A stretch of 64,000 nt of DNA from Henckelia pumila (Eukaryota > Streptophyta > Magnoliopsida > Lamiales > Gesneriaceae): the NCBI RefSeq assembly GCF_033568475.1, contig NW_027331842.1, forward strand, positions 496,001 through 560,000, written 5' to 3'. The notes beneath the pieces were generated by a model. The model did no database searches. It was not told where the DNA came from and worked only from the letters and a program-made list of their open reading frames with translations. How positions within the stretch are numbered: position 1 is the stretch's first letter; each line of letters begins with the position of its first letter. Positions 31,583 through 43,159 of this stretch are shown one piece after another. Both the position numbers and the translations under genes were made by a program.

Positions 31583-34500
31583 TTAAGTGGTATCAGAGAG
31601 ATAAGATCTTGAACCAAATTTAGAAGCGAGCGGGGTAGATCGAGTCCTCATGAATTGAATTCTCGCATGTGATTGATTAATTCTATGGTTGAAGAATATG
31701 CGAGCATGCTTTATGATTGAAAATTATTTGAATTACTTGGTTATGTGATTTAATTTTTAAAGCATGAATTAATTGAGATACGAACTATTTCGGGTTACTG
31801 GTTGCATTGAATACTCTAGAGATCGAATGAGTATGTCGAGTTGAGGTTGTTGGACACCAGATAGATGTAATTGAGATGTTGTGTCCTAATCCTCTTGAAT
31901 CAGAATTTCTATTCGGCAAGTTTTGAACAGGATTCAATTAGTAGCAAACCCGATTGTGCAGAATTGTTCTGTGACTAAACTGATGGATGTCACTCCGACA
32001 CTGAGGGAATCATTATTGATGAGATTTCAGTCTTTTAGCCCTCCAACTTTGAGTAGTTCTGAGAATGAGTTTGGGTGTGAAAGCTGATTAGAAGAGACCG
32101 ATCATTTGTTTGATTTTTTTAGATTACACGGACGAACGATGGATTCGGTTAGTTGGGTACCAACTGCAAGGCATTTCGAAAGGATTGGTGGTTATCGAAG
32201 AAGAAAGCCTTAGAGAAACAAGGTTTGGTCATTTCGTAGAGTTTGTTTAAATCCGAATTTCTGTGACAGGCTGTGGTACTTGCTCTTATCGAGGATTCAC
32301 AGACTCTAACTGCTCCTGACGATGATGAAGCAGGTAACTGTTCGATTTTGGTCTTTCGACTCTTATACTGTTAGATATTGATGCAACTTTTTCTTCTTAT
32401 TGAGAAGTTAGATTAATGCTTCCTCTACTTTTGAGTATCTGAATTAGTTGCGGTGAGTTTAGTTCGAATTTTTGAACTTTGTTTCGAAGGGAGTTGATTG
32501 TACAGAACAGTACTATACTTCAGTTATCAAATTTTGATTATATTATCAATGTAGTGAATTAACCGAGTACAGAGCAACCGAGGTTGATTTCAGATTGTTG
32601 CCAGATTCGGATTTGAGATGATAGACGAGTGGATTTACCTCCGATGATGTCTTCAATCAGACGTGTTGGTTGATTTTAAAGAGTTGTTGAATTTGCTGAT
32701 GTTTTTCTTGTTGAGATTCCAGATTTGCCTCCGCGTCGAGAGGAAGAGTTCAACATTGAATTTAGATCAGACATCATCGACTGATAATCTGAAGGGAAGA
32801 GGTTTCAGAGATCGAATTCAGAATGTAGTACGATCGACTTGAATTTTAGCGTACAGATTGAATTAGAATTGCATCTGCAGCGTTTTGAGTCCTTTGTACC
32901 GAATCTTTCAGAGATTTGTAGATGAGTTCTTGAGTATTCTTATCGATGAATCTCTTATCCTTCGAAGAGCCGTATTGATCTTTCAGATTCTTTAAGAATT
33001 GTTCGCAGATTTGCATGCCGATCAATTATGCTATTCTTTTGACGTCTGAATCTTGTTGAGACCGAGTTGTCTTTTCCTCGATCTTTTCTCTAGGAAGATG
33101 GAATTTTATAGAACACCTCAAGACTGGAGCTGTTATGAATTGATCTGGATTGACGTTCTTATCTGAAATTTGAAGATTCTAGGATTTAGCATCTTCTATC
33201 GCGAATCCATTGAGGAATTTTTATTGTTGAGAAGACGATTACTCAGCAGATTATGTTCTTCTGTTGGTGTGTATCTTTGAGACCAGTTCCTATTGAATTG
33301 AAGGAGAGATTGAATAGCACCTCAGTATTATTGATTTCTTCGGTATTGATGACCTTTCGGTGCTTTGCACTCCTTTTTATTGAGAGTTGAAACTTATTCC
33401 TGTTCAGAAGAACTCATTGTTAACTTGAGTATCGACGAAGTTGAAGACGCTCGAGACGCAATGTTAGTTTCCGATTTGAGTCTCACAGAGATCTTATTGC
33501 TTGAAAGATCTAGCATCATTTTCTTGCTTGGAAGATTTCCGTAATCTGTTCTGATCTTGGAAGATAGAAGTTGATCGTCGCAGTCCGAACTGATTATGAG
33601 TTGGGAGAGAGAGTTTTAGAGGATGATTAATCTGACTTCGAATTCTATTGTTATCCGGAGAATTGATTGTAACAGCTAAGAACTTAAGCTGAATGTTTTG
33701 TTCTCATTTTATCTACTACAGTTGTCCTCTTTGACAGATGATTGCTGCACTTCTGTTAGAGTCGGGAACATATGAAACATTTATCTTGACTTCTTCATTC
33801 GATTTCGAACCAGAGTTGATTGAGAAGATTGAGAACGCTTTGGAATCAGATTCGACCTTTCAGAATCCGATGAAGATAGATCATATCTGGGTATAATCTG
33901 AGTTTCAGGTTTATATTGATGCCTTCTTAGCGAATAAATTTTGTTGTACCAGATGTTCCAGTTTGAGACAGAGTATAAGGAGATTGGAACTTGGAAGTTC
34001 ATTCAGTGTTCTTCCAGATGATCGGAAGATGTTTGATTAATTGAGGAATCAGATCGAATAGAGGACGAGGAAGCATGAGGTTCGAGGTATGGCTTCTGAT
34101 GTTATGAACTGTCAACAGTCAGAGAGAGAACGATCCGATTTTCTGTTGTACAGTCTATTCTGATTCAGAATGGAATTGGGGTCACAATTCGATGATTTTC
34201 GTAGCAAGGCTACTTTGTTTAGTCTGAGATGAGATGTCATCGGAGTATCGTTGTACGAGTGATGGAATCCTCCGTTAAGAATTCTCGATTCTAAGAATTC
34301 TTGATTTATTCTGTTGAATGACTATTGTTACAGAATAGTATGAACGAACTTCCGAAGCTTTGCAGTTTATGTATTGGATTGTAACTGGTTGGTGTGCCAG
34401 TGGTTATTGAACGACTGAAGTTGTTCGTAATGAACTTCTAGATTGGTCTCGATTGTCAAAACGAGTTCGACACTGAAGGGGGATCCAAAATTTATCTATA

Positions 34501-35672
34501 GGAGGTTTGTAAAGAGAGAACTTTCTCAGAATCGTTTCCGGGTTTAAGTTTGGCCATTTTGAACTTTGGACAGGCCGTTTGATTTGACGAATACTCCTGC
34601 ATTGTTGAAGAATTTTCTGTTGACCGAATCTTTCTGAAGTATTAGTTGAAATTAGGAATTCTTATTGATGAATTTCTTGTTTTTTGGTTATGAGAATTGT
34701 ACTGATCGTACAAAGATTTCGAGAATCTTTTCAGAATTGTACGCCGAACAGTTGTATGTTAACTCGATGTTGAATTTCGGTTTGGACAGAATGAATTTCT
34801 TCGATCCTTATTATCTGATTTTGGAATTTCTGATTATCCGCTTTCATGTATTCTGATTTTTAGTGCTGATGATCTTTCAGTGCTAGGATTTCTTCTTATT
34901 GAGATTTTGGAATTATTCTTATTTTATCTACTGTCTGTTTCTGATTGATTGATTGATGGAATCCGCTACAGTTTTCTGTACAGAATGATTTTGATGAAGA
35001 ACAAAGAATTGATATCTTGTCAGAGGTTTTCAGATGTTATGAATTGCCGAAGTCTGTCAGTCTCGACAGAGATCCTTGATGTTATTGTTCTCTCGGCATC
35101 TACTTTGAAGAGAATTTTTGTTGTTGATTTCAACTAGTTTCGATTCGTTACCCTCAGAACGACGTACAACCAGATCAGATGAGTCAAACTTTAGAGGAAT
35201 TGCCATGAGTTGTAGTGCTCGACTTAGCACTAGTTGGCAGAATTCTTGATTTTTGTGGAGACTTCGTACAACGGCAACGATCTAATGATATATGAAAAAC
35301 ACCTCTCTAGAAGTTGTACGAGGAGAGATGAAGATCTCCTTCATTTTCGAGGTGAACTTTCAGTGTCTCATGAGTTAGAACGGTAGATGATTCGAAATGT
35401 GACTGAATTGTAAGGATGTTCTGACGAGGATGAGACGACTTTTGTTAGACGGATGGAATGTTGATGAATTAATCGACTAGAGTTTCTGACTTTCTCCTGT
35501 TGTTGAGATGTCGAACTGATTGAGACGAATGATTCAGATTTAGATTGGAAGCAGATTTTGGACTTAGTTCCGAGATGTAAATTATTATTGCAGTCCTGTG
35601 ATTCTATCCTCGACCTTGTGATAAAACTGTAATTGATTTCGAGGACGAAATCGATTCTTAGAGGGGGAGAAT
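31583..35672 (+). pseudogene. Element B interior: relic of gag-pol
   Basis: No long frame, but family landmarks survive across frames. Gag: FSPPTLSSSENEF near 32035 and the ...DHLFDFF text after it. The start of RT: PDLPPRREEEFNIEF near 32715-32760. Integrase: KSVSLDRDP near 35050, equivalent to the SDRDPRF block. The later integrase LYGRRCRSP region survives as frame-broken text near 35305-35340. A GAGGACGAAAT motif typical of the pol end lies just before the purine tract. Gag, RT and integrase therefore all descend from a gypsy element, but dozens of stops and shifts separate them. Nothing here can be translated usefully. Confidence 0.75.
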
Positions 35673-37763
35673 TGTAACTCCCCGAAATTATCTTAATTGA
35701 ATTTATTTTAGATAATCAGAGATTATAGATTCGAGGATCGACTTGTATTTGATCAGGGACTATTTTGCAATTTTTGGAATTTTCAGGGACTAAAATGCAA
35801 AAATTGGATTTGTTATATTATTTGGTCTTGGAATTAATTTGACCAAGTCTCCTTAGTCTTCTTCTTCCTCCCCTTACACGCCTAGACTACATTGATGAGA
35901 GAAACATGAACTTCAAGCTTTCTGATTTCACTTTTCGGTCGATCCGTCCGTTAGAATTCATTTCTGAAGGCAGATTAGCGATCACGGCTGCGAGAGCTTC
36001 GTTCTATAGTAAGTTTTTCTTCGATCAGCTAGAATTATATTTTCGGATGTCGTTAGAATCGATTGACTTTTTAGTATGTTGATCTTGGCAGAGTTCTGAT
36101 CGTTTATTCTATGTCGGTTTCGAAATAGAGCGTCGTTCGGAATTGTTATGATTTTTGAAGTGATTTTCGAAAAAGTGAGTTTTGTGATTTGTTGGAATTG
36201 GATTGTTATGGTTGAATGTTGATTGATATGAGTTGTTTGGATTGATATTATACTGTCTGCGTTTCTGGTTTGATCAGAATACAGCCGTTATGCCGCCGGT
36301 TTGAGTTTTGGTTTGTCAATCGGTTTGAATTGTTTGAGCCAAGTCTTCGTTTGAGTTGTATGTAATCTCGAGCCTTTATTACCTCTGTACAGATTCGTTC
36401 GAAGGCCGTTGAGTTGCGAGATTTGCAGGAGTGCATCTCTTTGAAGATTGTAGTCGGTATAGTATCGATTTCTTATTATCTATTGAGGCAGTTTGATTGA
36501 ATCTTGTTTGAGGGATCGTTGTTGTTTCCAGGTTTGGAGCATCGACGTTTGAAAGAGGTATAAGATGACTTTGAAATGGAATAGAACGATTAACTCGAAT
36601 CCGGATCATTCGAGTGTCCTAGAAGAAATCACATACTTGCATGTTTATATGCTTATATGAATTTATGATTGAATTTATATTTGAATGCATGAGATTACAT
36701 ATGCATTCATATTGAGACGATTGATTATTCATTTTGAATTAGACGATCTGGAGATTATAGCTGAGTGACCTTGGTAGGCGATTTACTACAAGTGTCGATT
36801 AACTCACTATAATGCCCTAGAGTCTAGAGGATTAAAATATACCTCGTACACCTCGAAAGGGAAGTTCGATGTGATCATTGGATATTTTAACCTCGGGATC
36901 TCAAACCGAAGAAAGAAAGAAAGAAGAATTTCATTTGATTATCTGAGTTTGATAATCCAGAAGTTTTAAAGTCATGCATATCATTTTAATTCCGTAATTG
37001 AATGAATTACTTGAGAAGTATGTGGAATTTGATTTTATATCATGCTTTGATATATTTATGTGTTATATATGCTAGTATCTTTTACTGGGAATATTATTCT
37101 CACCGGATTATCCGGCTGCTATCTTGTCCTTGTATGTGTGCTTGGCAACAGGTGGGGCATGACCAAGTCAGAGATCGCATGGCTAGATGGTCGAGTTGAT
37201 AGAGTGAGGCCTTGGTGTTTTAGAAGTCGATTATGTAATCGAACTTATTATGTTTTGTATTCGGATTGTAATAGCTAGAACCGATGCATGTTCTATCCTT
37301 TTGAGCATTGATCAACTCTAGAACTTCATGTCTTATTTGGAGAGATTGTGATTTAATGCATGATTATGTTTTGATGAAAATTTGGGAGTTGTATTGCTTG
37401 TTTTCGGCTCTGTAATTGCTGAAGTTTTTCTGGTGTAGCAGAGCACGGACCCCATGCCTCTTTTGTGTAAGGGTCCGTGCCTCCTCGCATTTCAGAATCT
37501 TGGTTTTTTGTGCATGCACGGACCCCGTGCCCTTCATGTGTAAGGGTCCGTGTAGGCTGGCAGAAAATTGGCTATTTTTGATGTTTTGCACGGACCCCCT
37601 TCCGGACTTGACCCGGGGTCCGTGTGTTCTTGAAATTGTAGGCACGGATGTGTGCACGGGGTCCGTGCATGTGTTGTATAAAAAAAAATTTCATTTACTT
37701 GTAATCTTGTATGCTTTATTATTTTTTATCCCGAGATTAGATGATTAGAATCGAGGTCTCACA
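35673..37763 (+). repeat. 3' LTR of element B (2091 bp)
   Basis: Follows the purine tract GAGGGGGAGAAT and is followed by TSD CTGCT (37764-37768). It contains the second palindrome array (37443-37668), which has lost 12 bp between CACGGA direct repeats relative to the 5' LTR. Confidence 0.93.
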
Positions 37764-37768
37764 CTGCT

Positions 37769-37974
37769 GCTGATTTGTGAGAAAAGTTCCCGAACCTTTG
37801 ACATCTTTCACATGTTTTGACTGTCTGCCGGGCATCCTGCTGTAGAGTAGACCACCAATATCCTACCAGCAAAGTGCGCCGGGCCATTCTCAGAGCCCCT
37901 CCATGATTTCCACAGCACCCTTCATATACTTCCTGAAGTACGTAACCCACTTCCTCCTTGGATAGGCATCTCAA
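37769..37974 (-). pseudogene. Element D integrase, N-terminal zinc domain
   Basis: Minus strand: VGYVLQEVYEGCCGNHGGAL, RMARRTLLVGYWWSTL, then VKTCERCQRFGNFSHKSAAV. These are the H...H...C..C residues of the integrase zinc-binding domain (NHGG, CERCQ). It is cut at the TSD CTGCT by element B and resumes at 29476. Confidence 0.85.
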
Positions 37975-38932
37975 TAAAGGGCCCTGAAAAGATCGTCGAT
38001 ATATTTTCCATTTATCAAGGTAAATTGAGTTACCTGTCTTTTGAGCTTCCGGGCCTGTATTTCTTCTTCTAGAAGGATCCCTGTTTGCAAAAGATTGATG
38101 AGGGGAGCCATCCAGGATCCTTCCAAGGCTTCTTCTACTCCTTCTCCTATGGTCATCACCGACCCTGACTGCTGTATCACCTCCCGGCTGTCAATGCTAG
38201 TTAGAGATGCTGCCATTTCGGCTAGGGTGTCTGCCTCAGAATTATGCTCCCGGGGAATTTGCTCTATGCTCCAGCTAGAAAATTCCCCTCCTTGTTGCCT
38301 GACAAGCTCCACATACTCTTGCAATCTTCTTTCCTTGATGCTAAAGGTTCCTTGGACTTGCTGCACTACCAACTGGGAATCAGAGTACACAATTACGTGC
38401 CCATCTCCTGCCTCCCGGGCCAATTTCAAACATGTGACCACTGCCTCATACTCTGCTTCATTGTTAGATTTAAAAAGTGGTAGCCTTACCGCCACCTTAG
38501 TTTTCTCTTGGGCGGGAGAAATTAAGATCACACCCACCCCGCTTCCTTCCATACTTTTGGCCCCATCTACAAAAATTCTCCATACCTCTTCCTGGCCAAA
38601 GGTGATAACCTCAGTCAAGAAATCAGATAAAGCTTGTGCTTTAATAGCTGCCCGGGGTTTGTATTCGACGTCGTATTCTCCCAAATCTACCGCCCACTTG
38701 ACCAACCGGTCTGAAGCATCCGGATGAGTCATCACCCGGCCTAAAGGCTATTGGTTAAGACAGTGATCGGGTGAGATAAGAAGTAAGGTCTGAGATTCCG
38801 GGCTGTCAGGATGAGGGCCAGGGCCATCTTTTCAATTTCACTGTATTGGATTTCAGGCCCCTTCAGAGCATGACTCACATAATAAACTGGTTTTTGGTCT
38901 CCTCCTTCTTCCTTTATCAGCACCGTGCTCAC
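37971..38932 (-). pseudogene. Element D dual RNase H region (broken by one stop)
   Basis: 38932-38741 carries the end of the native gypsy RNase H (PVYYVSHALKGPEIQYSEIE, NLRPYFLSHPITVLT). After a stop, 38735-37971 carries LVKWAVDLGEYDVEYKPRAA, then an additional archaeal-type RNase H: WRIFVDGAKSMEGSGVGVIL, FKSNNEAEYEAVVTCLKLAR (catalytic Glu), VYSDSQLVVQQVQGTF and IPREHNSEADTLAEMAASL. The catalytic D-E-D-D set is visible. A second RNase H in tandem with the first is characteristic of the Tat lineage. The open 37971-38735 frame is the best-kept part of D. Confidence 0.88.
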
Positions 38933-38943
38933 GACAAATTCTG

Positions 38944-39742
38944 TTATGGAAATATAAACCCATACCTCTCCCCGGGTTTGGGTTTAACCAAGATGGGAAA
39001 ATTTGCCAGATGTTCCTTCAACTCCTGGAAAGCTCGTTCACAATCCTCACTCCATCCAAACCTTTGAGCCTTCCTCAATACCTGAAATAAGGGATGACTT
39101 CGATGGGCAGATCGAGCAATGAAACGAGACAAGGCGGTGATTCTCCCGGTCAACCGCTGCACCTCCCTGACGGATGAGGGTGATGGAATCTCCCTTAAGA
39201 TCTTTACTTTCTCCGGATTTACCTCTATTCCTCTCTCGGTTACTACAAATCCCAAAAACTTCCCACTTTTAACCCCGAACACGCATTTAGCCGGGTTAAG
39301 CTTCACCCCGTACCTTCGTAAGGTACCAAAAGTTTCTTCCAAGTTAGAGATAAAATGATCTCGGGTCCGGGACTTCACCAAAATATCATCCACGTATACC
39401 TCCACATTCCTGCCCAATTGGCTTTGGAAAACCTTGTCCATCATCCTTTGATATGTGGCTCCTGCATTTTTTTAACCCGAAAGGCATAACCACATAACAA
39501 AAGGTTCCTCCAGATGTAACAAAACTGACCTTATCTTGATCCTCCCGAGCTAAAGGGATCTGATGGTATCCTTGATAAGCATCCATAAAGCAAAGCAGCT
39601 CAAATCCGGAAGTAGAATCCACCAATTGATCAATCCGGGGCAGTGGATAGCAGTCCTTGGGGCAGGCCTTGCTCAAGTCACGAAAATCGATACACATTCT
39701 CCACTTCCCTGTATTTTTGGGTACCAATACCACATTAGACAA
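38944..39742 (-). pseudogene. Element D reverse transcriptase (one-base frameshift)
   Basis: 39742-39386 reads MSNVVLVPKNTGKWRMCIDF, YPLPRIDQLVDSTSGF, CFMDAYQGYHQIPLA (first catalytic Asp) and VVMPFGLK, then shifts frame at a run of seven A residues (minus strand, about 39465-39475). 39444-38944 continues with MMDKVFQSQLGRNVEVYVDD (catalytic YVDD), CVFGVKSGKFLGFVV, IPSPSSVREVQRLTGRITAL and the RNase H connection. MDAYQGYHQIPL is typical of Tat RTs. The homopolymer indel could also be a sequencing error. Confidence 0.88.
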
Positions 39743-40049
39743 CCAAGTAGGAAATTGTACCTATTTGACGTGTCCTGCTTCTAGCATCTCCCAGACTTGA
39801 TCGGCAATGACCTTGTACTTCTCTGTCCCGAAGTGCCTTTTCTTTTGCTTAATAGGTCGAGATCCCGGGAGAATATTTAGCTTGTGCTCAGCCAAGTGAT
39901 CCGGGATTCCAGTCAGCTCTTTGGGAGACCAGGCAAACACATCCAGGTTCTAAGCCAGACAAGTTTTTAACTGCTCAGCCAAAGCGGACTCCAAGCCCCG
40001 AGCAATCCTGGCAATCTTCCCCGACTGTCCAGGCATTAACTCCACCTCC
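39743..40049 (-). other. Element D protease-RT linker
   Basis: Minus-strand sequence upstream of the RT core with in-frame stops (for example near 39760 and 39950). No domain visible beyond the lead-in to RT. Confidence 0.4.
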
Positions 40050-42034
40050 TCATATTCTTCTTTCATTTCTCCCACTGCGCATACTTCCTCCCGTCTGGCA
40101 ACGTCTCTTCCCTCCTTCCCCCGGGCCTTTTATTATCCACCCGGACGGTATCTGCATACACCACCGGGAAGAATGTTGATCTCCCTTTACTTCGTCCACT
40201 CGATTGCCCACTGGAAATTTGATCTTCTGGTGGTATGCCGAAGCAACAACCATAAAGGCATTTAGGGCCGGTCTTCCTAGGATAACATTGTAGGAAGATG
40301 GGGCTTCCACCACGGTAAAGAGGGTCATGACAGTCCTCTTTATATCGTCCGATCCTAAGGTGATTGGCAACCATAATTCTCCTCTAGGCCAAACGGTATA
40401 TCCCGCGAACCCATACAAAGATGTTTTCACAGGATTGATCTCACACCCCTGCAAGTTCATTTGCTCGAATGCCGCCTGGAAGATGACATTCACAGAACTC
40501 CCCAAATCCACAAACACCCTTCTTACATCATAATTAGCAACTCGAGCCCAAATAAATAAAGGGTCGTTGTGAGTCAGACACACTCCTTCCAAATCCCCCG
40601 GCCCAAATGTAATGATTGGACATGGATCTATCCTCCGGGCCTCTATTCCCAGGATTTCTCTTTTATTCCAAGATTTTCGAGCCCTATTAGAGTCTCCATC
40701 AGTGGATCCTCCCGAAATCATGTTAATCACCCCCTTGGAAGATCCCTCTCGGGGCTCTTTGTCTGGCCTCCGAGGTGTCCCTTCCTGGGCTTTTGGAGGG
40801 TCGGGCCTATTGATCCGTGGGACGTCAGGCCGTGGCATGCAGGGGCATCCGCGCTGCCTTTTCTCCGCATTTCTTTCCTCCTCAGGTATGGGCCGCTCCT
40901 ATTCCACTATGAGCCTCCGACACTCATTGGTGTCGTGGGTGTTTACTCGATGTACCGAGCAATATTTTCCTGGCCTTTTTTGGGGCAATGGTTGGGCATT
41001 CTCCTCACACAGATGGACCCCTTGATCCCGGGATATCCTGTGAGGAGCATAGGTGGCGAGCCTCCCCGGTGGATCCTGTCTTCTTCCCCTCTGACTACTC
41101 TGGTTTCCTTTCTCCATGTGTCCTTCCTTCTTGTCTTTCTCCCTCTTCTGTCGCTGGGCTTCCTCCATATTGATATATTTCTCGGCTCGAGCCAAGAGGT
41201 CCTCAAAGTATCGGGGAGCCCTCTTGACTAAAGATCGGAAGAATTCTCTTTTTTTAAGTCCCTGTGTGAAGGCGGTGATTTTGGTTTCCGAAGCACACAC
41301 ACGTACCTCAAGGGCCACTCTATTGAACTTCTTAATATAAGATCTTAAAGATTCCTCGTTCAGCTGCTTTATCTCAAAGAGGCTGAGGGTAGTCTTTTTA
41401 TACCGCTTGCTGCTGCTGAAGTGTTGTAAAAAGACTTTCCGGAATTTTTTGAAAGTTTTAATACTACTTTCTTCCAAATTTTCGAACCACCTTTGAGCGG
41501 AATCCACCAAGGTAGTCAAAAATACCTTGCACTTGATTTGATCGCCATAACAATGTAACATGACCACATTTTCAAATCGAGTCACATGCTCCTCTGGATC
41601 GGTGCTGCCATCATACTCCTTGATTTTGGCCGATTTGAAATAGACCGGCAGTGGCTCCCCAATGATCTCCGGGGAGAAAGGGCAACCCAAACTTTTGACC
41701 CGCGAAGATTCCCGCGGGTCCGTGTTCTCCATTTTTTGTATTTTTTGTTTCAGCATCTCCAGTTCTCCCGCCATAGTGATATTTGTAGACCCAGTATGTG
41801 AGTTTCCCTCCTCTTCTAAATGTATGCCTTCTTTGTTCTTTTTTTTTCGCGTCTCGGCTCCTGCTCCTTTTCTCCTTCTAGCCCTTTTTCATTTTCCTTC
41901 CCTTGGCCATCGTTTCCTCCTTCTTGTTGTATTGTCATGATTCTTTGCACAACAGCGTCTACCATAGCGTTCATTTGTTCTTGAATTGCGGCAATTGCTC
42001 GATGAGAGCCTTCTGGATCATTGATGATGGTCAT
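40050..42034 (-). pseudogene. Element D gag and protease (broken)
   Basis: The likely start is the ATG at 42034 (MTIINDPEGSHRAIAAIQEQ), shifting frame near 41820. The main frame 41774-40899 has the gag core: FKSAKIKEYDGSTDPEEHVT, LVDSAQRWFENLEESSIKTF, QLNEESLRSYIKKFNRVALE and FFRSLVKRAPRYFEDLLARA, then a basic tail and CSVHRVNTHDTNEC, a Cys/His motif. After a stop at 40899 the frame 40838-40050 holds the protease: RRVFVDLGSSVNVIF, where the usual D-x-G-S-S is kept, then FTVVEAPSSYNVILGRPALN. Gag would form the particle and the protease cut the polyprotein. At least one shift and one stop disable it. Confidence 0.85.
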
Positions 42035-42057
42035 ATCTACGCCTTGAACTCACTTTA

Positions 42058-42073
42058 CCACAGACGGCGCCAA
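42058..42073 (-). other. Primer binding site of element D
   Basis: Read on the minus strand, TTGGCGCCGTCTGTGG directly follows the 5' LTR. TGGCGCCG-type sites are usual for Tat/Athila elements and differ from the iMet sites of A, B and G. I do not assign the exact tRNA. Confidence 0.75.
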
Positions 42074-42819
42074 TGATGCGATTATCATAAAATGGATACC
42101 CGGGGGGTGGGTAAATTCCTGAAGAAAAGGTAGGCGAGTTCCTTATCAGTTCGGAGATAGAAATTGTACGCAGAAAAACAAGGAAACTCATACGTGAGGA
42201 GCCGGAATGGTTTCCGACATCGCCACTCCTATGCTTAAGTCAAGTCAAGAAGTATGGACTAGGGTTATGGTATTTTGAGAGAGTAAGTGTGCGCGGAAAA
42301 TGATGATGATAAAATGAGAGATTCCAAAAAGGTTAAGATCCTCTAATCTGCCTCTCTCGGGTGTCCGAGCCATGGTTTTTATACCCGTCAACCTGGGTCC
42401 TCAATGATTATTGGGTATGGACTTACTGACAGCTTTTTGGGTGATGGGATGGTTACCACGTGTGATTTAGACACCCGTAATTTCAGGAAAGAGCCCACTC
42501 CGTTGGAACGTGGTTAGTAATGATTCGGTCTGTGATTTGAACCTGACATACTCTAAGTAGACGTGGCTGTTTCCTGGCCCTAAGAATAGAAAAGCTCGGG
42601 TCCCACCAGCTTTTCTTCCTTTCCTATCTTTTGAAGGTTTAGTCCTAGATATCTGGCTCCCCTGCTTCTACTCGGGCTCCTTTCAATCTCCCGGGATCTC
42701 CAAAGATTCCCTGGGCCTCTGGGATGGCCCGGGTGCTTAAACCCTCCGGGTTATCTCATCTTTCGAGATATCCCCAGCCCCCGGGTTCTCGCCACCCGTG
42801 ATATCTTACTAGGATATCA
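42074..42819 (-). repeat. 5' LTR of element D (746 bp)
   Basis: TGATGCGATT...GGATATCA on the plus strand, followed by TSD TCAAC (42820-42824). It ends 340 bp before the start codon of the transporter gene and points away from it. Confidence 0.9.
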
Positions 42820-42824
42820 TCAAC

Positions 42825-43159
42825 TATAATTTATTAAAGTATGGTTTTATAATATTATATATATCAACCGCTTCAAGTTTTATAAATTTAAATGAGTTTA
42901 ACAGGCGAGTACGGAGTAACCATCAATTTTTGTAAAACTTATATTATAATTATGAATTTTTAAAATCTCAAAAATAAGGAAGGAGCCGTGAATTTTTTTA
43001 TTATTTATTTTATAAATCCCACGCGAGTTGTCATTTTTGTTCTATTTCAACGTCTTGGTTTTTCACAATCTCACCGCGTCTGCAAATGCATAAATAAACC
43101 GTAGACGAATACTATATTTTCAATAGCTATTCGCAGTTTGATTGCCATTTTTCTTGGAG
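42825..43159 (+). promoter_or_regulatory. Promoter and 5' UTR of the transporter gene
   Basis: About 335 bp between element D and the ATG. CATAAATAA at 43089-43097 is a possible TATA element about 65 bp before the ATG. If D inserted upstream of an existing promoter, the original distal promoter is now more than 19 kb away. Confidence 0.45.

Larger units (their letters stand above)
29482..37763 (+). mobile_element. Ty3/gypsy element B with intact LTRs and decayed interior
   Basis: LTRs of 2101 bp (29482-31582) and 2091 bp (35673-37763) run TGTAAC(G/T)CCCCGAAATT to GAGGTCTCACA, with TSD CTGCT at 29477-29481 and 37764-37768. The primer site TGGTATCAGAG is at 31588-31598 and the purine tract GAGGGGGAGAAT is at 35661-35672. 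The LTRs differ at roughly 60 places by eye (about 3 percent) plus a 12-bp deletion. The 4.1-kb interior keeps gypsy gag and pol traces but no frame longer than about 75 codons. It sits inside the integrase of element D. Confidence 0.93.
22892..42819 (-). mobile_element. Ty3/gypsy Tat-type retrotransposon D, containing element B
   Basis: LTRs at 22892-23638 (747 bp) and 42074-42819 (746 bp) begin TGATGCGATT and end ACTAGGATATCA, with TSD TCAAC at 22887-22891 and 42820-42824. Coding is on the minus strand: gag, protease, RT, RNase H with a second archaeal-type RNase H, then integrase. A primer site TTGGCGCCGTCTGTGG (minus) abuts the right LTR, so that is the 5' LTR. Between integrase and the 3' LTR lie a 91-bp tandem array and an antisense ORF, the layout of Tat/Ogre/Retand elements. 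Element B (29482-37763) is inserted in the integrase. Without B, D is about 11.6 kb. Confidence 0.92.

Noticed and set aside
38041-38727. 228-codon plus-strand frame
   Set aside because: Antisense shadow of the well-supported RNase H of D, with no domain of its own. Unlike 24273-26742 it overlaps a real coding region.
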